Origin: Asticcacaulis solisilvae
GTDB lineage: Bacteria; Pseudomonadota; Alphaproteobacteria; Caulobacterales; Caulobacteraceae
DNA length: 64,000 nucleotides
Assembly (NCBI RefSeq): GCF_017875235.1
Contig: NZ_JAGGMI010000015.1
Location: 46,337 to 110,336 of the forward strand
Reading direction: 5' to 3'
The stretch's first letter is position 1. Every line of letters starts with the position of its first letter. The translations under genes were made by a program, and so were the position numbers. Under the pieces are notes generated by a model, which was not told where the DNA came from, made no database searches, and was given only the letters and a program-made list of their open reading frames with translations. Below are positions 58,482 through 64,000 of this stretch, in pieces.

Positions 58482-59816
58482 CTATTTTGGCCGGTACTGG
58501 CACGCGGCGATCCTGCCGCCGGGCTCCATCGCCACGGTGAATATCAGCGCGCCATTTTCGAACCTGGCCTCATAGACGTCCTCGCCAATATCGTTGACCT
58601 TGACGAAGCTCACGCCCTCAAGCGCGCCTAACCGCTTCAGGTCCGCCTGGTACATGGCCAATTGCTGGCCGGCCAGCCATCCCATGGCGCCGCCTACGAC
58701 ATCGTCGGGCACGCGGCCCTCGGCCATGGCGGGGATGAAGCGCCGCAAGGCGGCTTCGGCGCCCGGAGCGGCCGTCGTGCGCTGCGGCGGCAGCAGGCGC
58801 GCCTCGGTCACCGCATCGGGTGTGGTTGCGGACGGTCCCTTTCCGCCCGTGGCTTTCAGCGCCAGCGCATAGGCGGTGGCAAAGCTCTCGTCCCTGGCGG
58901 TGACGATGTCGGGCTGGACGCCCTTGCCCTCCCAGTTACCATGGGTGATCGGATTGTCGCTGCGGCCGGTTGGAATGGCCAGCCACAGTCCCGCCCCTAT
59001 AGGCCGGGCCCCTCCGGGATTGGCGCCGCCTTTCGAGACCTGCCCCACGATCGTGGCGCGTTTCAGCGCCTGCATGTCGTAGGCGAAGTGCTCGGCGGCG
59101 GAAAAGCTGTCGGGACCGATGAGGATATAGACCGGCTTGTCGAGATAGCTCGACGGGGTCGGTTCAGTCTTGAAGGCCTGGCGGTCGTAGTCGGTCGTGC
59201 CGGACTTGCGCCACAGGATGTCGCTGACCTGAACTGGTGCGTTTGCGTCGAAAAAGAAGCCGATCAGGTAGACGACGGCGGCCGGATCACCCCCGTCGTT
59301 CCGGCGCAGGTCGATGATCAGCGCATCGGTCTTATCGGCGGCGGTCATGGCCGGGGTCGCCCCAAGCCGCAACAGGGGGTGCCACATAAAGCCGTTGAGT
59401 TCGATATAGCCGATATTGCCCTTGAGCCGGTCGGCGCGGGCAAAGCCGAACAGCGACGGCGGCAGCGGCGCCAGGGTCTCACCGGGGAAGGCGCCGTCGG
59501 CGAACAGGTTCAGGTGCTTGTCGTGGGTCAGGTCGCGCAGGTCCTGCGTTACCTGCGCGGCAAAGGCGATGGGTGTGGCGGCGGCGTCATACTTGCCTGC
59601 GTCAAGGTTCCGCGTCAGCATCTCCGCCGCCTTGGCGCCAAGCTCAGGGAAGACATAGTCGTCGATGAGCATCTTCGTGGCGGCCGTAATCGCTTCGCGT
59701 TTGGCCGCCGCGCCAAAGGCCGGGGTCGGGGCGGTGATTTCCGCCGTAGCAATGTGCGGCGCCAAGGCGCCGGCGGCCAGCAGGCAGGCGAAGGCGAGGT
59801 GTTTCAAAACCGGCAT
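58482..59816 (-). CDS. S41 family peptidase
   Basis: The 444-residue secreted protein (signal peptide to IATA) has the tail-specific-protease layout: ALIIDLRRNDGGDPAAVVYL, then the nucleophile Ser in GPDSFSAAEHFAYDM and the IPTGRSDNPITHGNWEGKGV block with VQPDI. There is no PDZ domain, so it is of the IRBP/interphotoreceptor-type subgroup. It may cleave proteins or peptides in the periplasm. ATG 59816 is chosen as GGGGGA precedes it; an upstream ATG at 59846 is less likely. Confidence 0.84.
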   Translation of the reverse strand: MPVLKHLAFACLLAAGALAPHIATAEITAPTPAFGAAAKREAITAATKMLIDDYVFPELGAKAAEMLTRNLDAGKYDAAATPIAFAAQVTQDLRDLTHDKHLNLFADGAFPGETLAPLPPSLFGFARADRLKGNIGYIELNGFMWHPLLRLGATPAMTAADKTDALIIDLRRNDGGDPAAVVYLIGFFFDANAPVQVSDILWRKSGTTDYDRQAFKTEPTPSSYLDKPVYILIGPDSFSAAEHFAYDMQALKRATIVGQVSKGGANPGGARPIGAGLWLAIPTGRSDNPITHGNWEGKGVQPDIVTARDESFATAYALALKATGGKGPSATTPDAVTEARLLPPQRTTAAPGAEAALRRFIPAMAEGRVPDDVVGGAMGWLAGQQLAMYQADLKRLGALEGVSFVKVNDIGEDVYEARFENGALIFTVAMEPGGRIAACQYRPK

Positions 59817-59918
59817 GATGTTCCCCCTGTTTGCGCCATAGACCATTAGATTGACGTCATTGGCAAGGGGGCGCAGGAAGCGGTGGCGGCCCCGGTTCTC
59901 CAGGCCGCCGCACTCGCC

Positions 59919-61154
59919 TTAAACCAGTTCGCTGGCCGGGGTCGGCACCAGTTCGACCTTCGTCCAACCCTCTTCGCGCTGGTCGAAGTGTTCGAAGGCG
60001 TCGATGGCGCCTTCCAGGTGGGCGTGCCTGGACAGGATCAGGCTCGGGTCCAGCTCGCCGCTGGCGACCTTTGCCACCAGGTCGGGTACGTATTTGCGGT
60101 GGTTGCAGTTGCCCATGTTCAGCCGCAGATTCTTGTTCATCGCCATGCCCAGGGGAAAGGTTTCCATGGCCTGGGGATAGACCCCGATGATCGAGATGGT
60201 GCCGGCCTTCCTGACCGCCGCGACCGCCCATTCCAGGACCTGCGACGGCGCCTGGCCCGGCTGCCACAGCTCGCCGTCGGGATTGCGTTTGGGCGCGACC
60301 TGCTTGACCAGCTTTTCCTGCTTGGCCTCCTTGCCGGTCAGCATGGCGCCCCAGTGGTGCAGTCCGTGTTCGGGGTGTTCGGCGTCGACGCCCACGGCAT
60401 CGATGACGCTGTCCACGCCCTTTTCGTCGGTCCAGTCCTTGATCGTCTTCAGCGGCTCGTCCTTGTCGAAATTGATGACGCGCGCGCCGATGGCCTCGGC
60501 CTTTTCCAGCCGGTCGGGCACGCGATCGACGGCGATGACCTGTCCCGCCCCCATCATCTTCGCGCTCATGATCGCGGCAAGGCCCACCGGACCGCAGCCG
60601 AAGACCGCGACCGTGTCGCCCGGGCGGATATTGGCCATGTCGGCGCCGAACCAGCCGGTCGGGAAGATGTCGGACAGAAGTATGGCCTGGTCATCGCTGA
60701 CGCTGTCGGGCAGGCGCACCATGGTGACATCGGCGAACGGCACGCGCACCTTTTCGGCCTGCATGCCGTCAAATGGCCCGGTCAGCTTCGGGCCACCGAA
60801 GAAGGCCGTGCCGGCTTCCGGGCCGTTGGGATTGGCCTTGTCGCACTGGGAGAAATAACCGTCACGGCAGTTGCCGCAGGCGCCGCAGGCGATGGTCGAA
60901 CAGACGACGACGCGGTCGCCGGGCCTGAACGCCTGGACTTCGGAGCCGACCTCTTCGACGATACCGACGCCTTCGTGGCCCAGTATGGTGCCGGGCTGCA
61001 TGCCGGGGAAGGTGCCGCGCACGAAGTGCAGGTCGGTGCCGCAGATGGCGCTGGCGGTCAGGCGGACGATGGCGTCGCGGTCGCCTTTAAGAGTGGGCTC
61101 GGGTACGTCTTGCAGGCGAATATCGCCGACGTCGTGAAACACGACTGCTTTCAT
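59919..61154 (-). CDS. Zinc-dependent alcohol dehydrogenase (MDR family)
   Basis: The 411-residue protein has catalytic zinc ligands in CGTDLHF and GHEGVGIVEEVG, four Cys for the structural zinc (CGACGNCRDGYFSQC) and a Rossmann dinucleotide motif (VAVFGCGPVGLAAIMSAK). It resembles glutathione-independent formaldehyde or alcohol dehydrogenases of the longer type. The ATG at 61154 has GGAGG eight bases upstream. Substrate is unknown. Confidence 0.88.
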   Translation of the reverse strand: MKAVVFHDVGDIRLQDVPEPTLKGDRDAIVRLTASAICGTDLHFVRGTFPGMQPGTILGHEGVGIVEEVGSEVQAFRPGDRVVVCSTIACGACGNCRDGYFSQCDKANPNGPEAGTAFFGGPKLTGPFDGMQAEKVRVPFADVTMVRLPDSVSDDQAILLSDIFPTGWFGADMANIRPGDTVAVFGCGPVGLAAIMSAKMMGAGQVIAVDRVPDRLEKAEAIGARVINFDKDEPLKTIKDWTDEKGVDSVIDAVGVDAEHPEHGLHHWGAMLTGKEAKQEKLVKQVAPKRNPDGELWQPGQAPSQVLEWAVAAVRKAGTISIIGVYPQAMETFPLGMAMNKNLRLNMGNCNHRKYVPDLVAKVASGELDPSLILSRHAHLEGAIDAFEHFDQREEGWTKVELVPTPASELV

Positions 61155-61250
61155 GATCATGGCCTCCGGGGGGAAAGTTCGCGCCATAGGAGTCTGGCGG
61201 TCCAGCCGTAAGGTTTCGATCATGTCTTGCGCCAAGAGGCGATTATCCGC

Positions 61251-61601
61251 TTATCCCCTTAGTATCTTTTCCATCGGCCGGCCCTTGGCCAGCTCATCGA
61301 CCAGCTTGTCCATATAGCGCAACTCGCGCATCAAGGGGTCGTCGATCTCCTCGATACGGACGCCGCAGATCACGCCCTTGATCTGGTCACGCGCCGGGTG
61401 CAGCCGGGGCGCCTGTGCGAACATGTCCTCGAAATTGGTCTTCGCCGCGATAAGCTCTTCCAACTCGGCCTGGCTATAACCGGTCAGCCAGCGGATCACC
61501 TCGTCGACCTCGTCCTTCGTGCGGCCCTTCTTTTCGGCCTTGGTGATGTAGTGCGGATAGACGCTGGCGAAACTCATGGTGTAGATGCGGTGCTTGGTCA
61601 T
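61251..61601 (-). CDS. DUF2200 family protein
   Basis: The 116-residue protein ([20 protein letters not shown]) matches DUF2200 from start to end: [31 protein letters not shown], and [20 protein letters not shown]. The family is small, cytoplasmic and of unknown function. The frame extends upstream to 61709 but the extra part does not fit the family. Confidence 0.88.
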   Translation of the reverse strand: MTKHRIYTMSFASVYPHYITKAEKKGRTKDEVDEVIRWLTGYSQAELEELIAAKTNFEDMFAQAPRLHPARDQIKGVICGVRIEEIDDPLMRELRYMDKLVDELAKGRPMEKILRG

Positions 61602-61689
61602 GGCGACATGGTAAGCCAGGCGCCGCGAACAGGCAAATGGCGGAGGGTGCGGCGGGCGCTTAATGTTTTTTCTTCGCTCGAGAAATGTT

Positions 61690-62190
61690 CTAGCGCATCG
61701 GCTTGCCAAATACCTGCACCCAATAGGTCCTGTAAGCCTGCTCCTTGCCGGGCAACGGTTTATCGTCGGCCTGATAGGTCACGGCAATGCCGGTTTCAGT
61801 CAGGACGCAGGTGAGGATATTGGCGCGATGGCCGGGACTGTTCATCCAGCCGCGCACGACGATCTCGGGCTTCATGTAACCGGCAGCGATATTTTCAGCG
61901 ACCATCATCCACCGGTACCCGGCGGCCGCCGTCCGCTTTGCCGGCGTTGAGCCGTCAGGACCGTTGTGGGCGAAGAAATCCTGGTAGGCCATGGCATCGC
62001 TATGCCGGCGCGCTGCCTCGGTCAGCCGGGCATTGACCGTTAAAGGCGCGCAGCCATTGGCTTTCCGTTCAGCGTTGATAAGCGCGAATACGCGCGCTTC
62101 GTCCCCGGCGATATCGGCATGGGCCGGCGCGGACAGGACAAACGAGGCGGCCAAAAACCCGGAAACGGTACGCAAAGCTTTACTGATCAT
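61690..62190 (-). CDS. Secreted CAP (SCP/PR1)-domain protein
   Basis: The 166-residue protein has a signal peptide (cleavage at AHA-DI) and a single CAP domain: [40 protein letters not shown], the Glu/His pair region AENIAAGYM and [18 protein letters not shown] proteins of bacteria are exported and bind lipids or small ligands, some are cell-wall associated. It stands alone. Confidence 0.9.
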   Translation of the reverse strand: MISKALRTVSGFLAASFVLSAPAHADIAGDEARVFALINAERKANGCAPLTVNARLTEAARRHSDAMAYQDFFAHNGPDGSTPAKRTAAAGYRWMMVAENIAAGYMKPEIVVRGWMNSPGHRANILTCVLTETGIAVTYQADDKPLPGKEQAYRTYWVQVFGKPMR

Positions 62191-62290
62191 TGGCCGTACA
62201 TGTCACACGCAAGTGTGGCGGTTCCGGGGCGCTTAAACCTGAGCACCCGCCTTTACACTTCCCTCGACGCGAGAACTCTGTTACCCCTTC

Positions 62291-62302
62291 GTAATCGATT
62301 AC
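62291..62302. promoter_or_regulatory. Palindromic operator upstream of the TolB-like gene
   Basis: GTAATCGATTAC, a perfect 12-bp palindrome with central CG, lies 46 bases before the start of the gene at 62349. This is the usual shape of a LacI-family operator. Confidence 0.5.
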
Positions 62303-62348
62303 AAAAGCCGCGGCGCGTAATGATCGCGGCACGATCTGGGAGAACATC

Positions 62349-63851
62349 ATGAAGCAAATCCTGTTTGCGGCCGTGGCCGCGTGCGCCGTCATGGCGGGTC
62401 AGGCCTGGGCCGAAGCCGTGGGCATCTTTGAACAGCATATCGACGTCGGCGCCACCGCCATCCCCGGCAAGGCGGCCTTTGAGAATGGTCGATACCGCCT
62501 GACCGCCTCGGGCGCCAATATCTGGGGTGCGGTCGACGCCTTCCACTACGCCGCCAATACCGTCCGGGACGACACCTATATCGCCACCGATATCGCGCTC
62601 GAAGGCAAGGGCGTCGATCCGCACCGCAAGGCCGGGGTCATGCTGCGCCAGGATCTCGCGCCCGACAGCCCCTATGTCGACATCATGGTCCACGGCGACG
62701 GGCTGGTGTCGCTGCAATACCGCGAAACCAAGGGTGGCCCGACGCAGCAGGTGGTCGCCAACCAGACCGGCGCCACGCGCGTCGCGCTCGAATATCACGA
62801 CGGCTATGCCTGGATGTCGCTGTCCGACCCAAATGGCGAGGTCCGCCACGTCGGCGGTGGCGTGCGCGTGGCGCTGAAGGCGCCTTACCTGGCCGGCCTG
62901 GCGGTGACGTCGCACAACAACGCCGTCGCCGAAACCGCCGTCTTTTCCAATGTCGAGCTGGAGCCGCTGGCGCCCGGTGTCGCGGGCTGGCCGACGCCGC
63001 AGACCAAGGCCGAAAGCACGCTGGAAATCCTGACGATCGGTGACAAGAATCGCACCATCGTCATGCACACCAAGGACCTGATCGAAGCGCCGAACTGGTC
63101 GCGCGACGGGACCACCCTTCTCTACAATTCCGGCGGGCACCTTTACACACTGCCGGTAAAGGGCGGTGCGCCGGTAAAGCTCGACGCCGGGCCGCTGAAG
63201 AAGATGAACAACGACCACGGCTATTCGCCGGACGGCAAGTGGATCGTCGTCAGCGACCAGACCGAAGCCGACAACCAGTCGCGCATCCACATCCTGCCTG
63301 CCGCCGGCGGCGCCCCGCGCCTGATCACGCCAAAAGCGCCGTCCTACTGGCACGGCTGGTCGCCTGACGGCAAAACCCTGGCCTATATCGCCAATCGCAA
63401 CGGCGATTACGACGTCTATACCATCCCCGTCGAGGGCGGCGCGGAGACGCGCCTGACGACGGCGAAGGGGCTGGATGACGGTTCGGAATACACGCCGGAT
63501 GGCAAGTATATCTGGTTCAATTCTGTGCGCAGCGGCAATATGAAGCTGTGGCGGATGCGCGCCGACGGCTCCGGCGCCGAGCAGATGACGCATGAGGCCG
63601 ATACGCGCGACTGGTTCCCGCATCCCTCGCCCGACGGCAAGTGGATCGCCTATATTTCGTTCGGCACCGATGTCGATGTCGGCGACCACCCTGCCAACAA
63701 GAATGTGACGCTGAAGCTGATCCCGGCCGAGGGCGGCGCGCCGGTGGTGCTGACGAAGCTGTTCGGCGGCCAGGGCACGATCAATGTGCCGTCCTGGTCG
63801 CCCGACAGCACGCGCATTGCGTTTGTCAGCTATCGCCCCGTGGCGGACTAA
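62349..63851 (+). CDS. Secreted TolB-like beta-propeller protein with N-terminal concanavalin-like domain
   Basis: The 500-residue protein has a signal peptide (cleavage at AWA-EA), an N-terminal beta-sandwich (AGVMLRQDLAPDSPYVDIMV) and a WD40/PD40 propeller with repeats of the form SPDGKWI (DHGYSPDGKWIVVSDQTEAD, WSPDGKTLAYIANRNGDYDV, TPDGKYIWFNS, SPDGKWIAYISF). It probably binds carbohydrate or protein in the periplasm. The upstream GTAATCGATTAC palindrome suggests control by a sugar-responsive LacI-type regulator. Confidence 0.85.
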   Translation: MKQILFAAVAACAVMAGQAWAEAVGIFEQHIDVGATAIPGKAAFENGRYRLTASGANIWGAVDAFHYAANTVRDDTYIATDIALEGKGVDPHRKAGVMLRQDLAPDSPYVDIMVHGDGLVSLQYRETKGGPTQQVVANQTGATRVALEYHDGYAWMSLSDPNGEVRHVGGGVRVALKAPYLAGLAVTSHNNAVAETAVFSNVELEPLAPGVAGWPTPQTKAESTLEILTIGDKNRTIVMHTKDLIEAPNWSRDGTTLLYNSGGHLYTLPVKGGAPVKLDAGPLKKMNNDHGYSPDGKWIVVSDQTEADNQSRIHILPAAGGAPRLITPKAPSYWHGWSPDGKTLAYIANRNGDYDVYTIPVEGGAETRLTTAKGLDDGSEYTPDGKYIWFNSVRSGNMKLWRMRADGSGAEQMTHEADTRDWFPHPSPDGKWIAYISFGTDVDVGDHPANKNVTLKLIPAEGGAPVVLTKLFGGQGTINVPSWSPDSTRIAFVSYRPVAD

Positions 63852-63885
63852 CGCCCCGCGCCGGCGTTTGCTGTGATGACGGCGT

Positions 63886-63916
63886 TATACCCCTCCACCG
63901 CCTTCGGCGGTCCCCC
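63886..63916. repeat. Truncated modular repeat, module B
   Basis: TATACCCCTCCACCGCCTTC followed by GGCGGTCCCCC matches the left half of module B at 45115 and then stops at CTTGT. Confidence 0.6.
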
Positions 63917-63957
63917 TTGTATCTGGACAAGGTCGCTGAGTTGTACTGAAGCGATGG

Positions 63958-63988
63958 TGTCCGGGAAGGTATGCAGCCTTCCCGGACA
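63958..63988. terminator. Hairpin, possible terminator
   Basis: TGTCCGGGAAGG and CCTTCCCGGACA form a perfect 12-bp stem with a 7-nt loop near the window end. No U-run follows on either strand, so its role as a terminator is uncertain. Confidence 0.45.
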
Positions 63989-64000
63989 TCGGCGGCACGC

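Noticed and set aside
59883..61211. Plus-strand open frame opposite the alcohol dehydrogenase
   Set aside because: Antisense shadow of a well-supported gene.
1..64000. tRNA, rRNA and CRISPR arrays
   Set aside because: I looked for T-loop-like GTTCGAATC sequences, rRNA segments and regularly spaced direct repeats and found none; a covariance-model search would be the decisive test.

Overview
The window is GC-rich alphaproteobacterial chromosome, most likely Caulobacteraceae and possibly Asticcacaulis. This is an inference from gene content: large TonB-dependent receptors, secreted hydrolases, a PadR regulator with a permease-prefix-type partner, an S24-repressor prophage module and ATGA-coupled operons. 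No rRNA, tRNA or CRISPR array was seen. Most genes are ordinary chromosomal functions separated by short intergenic regions rich in interspersed repeats.

Layout. 1-1282: a Fic-family AMP-transferase-type gene preceded by an array of palindromes. 1286-5252: a phage-type early region. A leftward operon (small membrane protein, LexA-like winged helix, DUF1376 protein, unknown, NusG-like factor) is controlled by a Cro-like/CI-like pair with shared GCGGA-N4-TCCGC operators. No integrase or structural gene is present. 5354-9118: secreted proteins, a DUF1570 metallopeptidase and a cold-shock gene with a clear promoter, long leader and terminator. 9598-11992: six small genes I cannot assign, two of them paralogous, followed by a transglutaminase-like protein (12257-13126); composition is less GC-rich than the surroundings. 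13261-19965: MTA phosphorylase, a secreted metalloprotease, a beta-lactamase-fold hydrolase and a YdeI-like protein. 20182-21170: a ParD-like gene translationally coupled to methionine aminopeptidase. 21541-22412: PadR with a partner of mixed composition.

22600-35266: FAD/Rieske oxidoreductase, DUF488, a lipoprotein/Sel1 pair, a Tat-exported gluconate-dehydrogenase-type subunit 3 with a GMC oxidoreductase, a second beta-lactamase-fold hydrolase, an SLC13-type carrier and an MscS channel. 35458-42347: a carbohydrate locus of GH2 glycosidase, LysR regulator and TonB-dependent receptor. 42450-43087: a Doc/AbrB toxin-antitoxin pair. 43169-48829: an AraC regulator divergent from a membrane protein, then a second, very large TonB receptor. 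49094-56388: secreted proteins, a membrane protein/EEP phosphodiesterase pair, a hybrid histidine kinase and an acyltransferase. 56614-63851: LacI regulator, DUF4336, S41 peptidase, zinc alcohol dehydrogenase, DUF2200, CAP protein and a TolB-like beta-propeller.

Two interspersed repeat families stand out. One is a ~115-bp two-hairpin element (three good copies plus one decayed), two copies of which begin exactly at the stop codon of a gene. The other is a G+C-rich modular repeat (six places), one copy of which lies in frame inside the NusG-like gene. Several small decayed genes (4929, 8435, 17090, 31324, 52193) fit ongoing gene loss. The best candidates for undescribed biology are the orphan operon at 9598-13126, the stop-codon-associated element and the operator array before the Fic gene.
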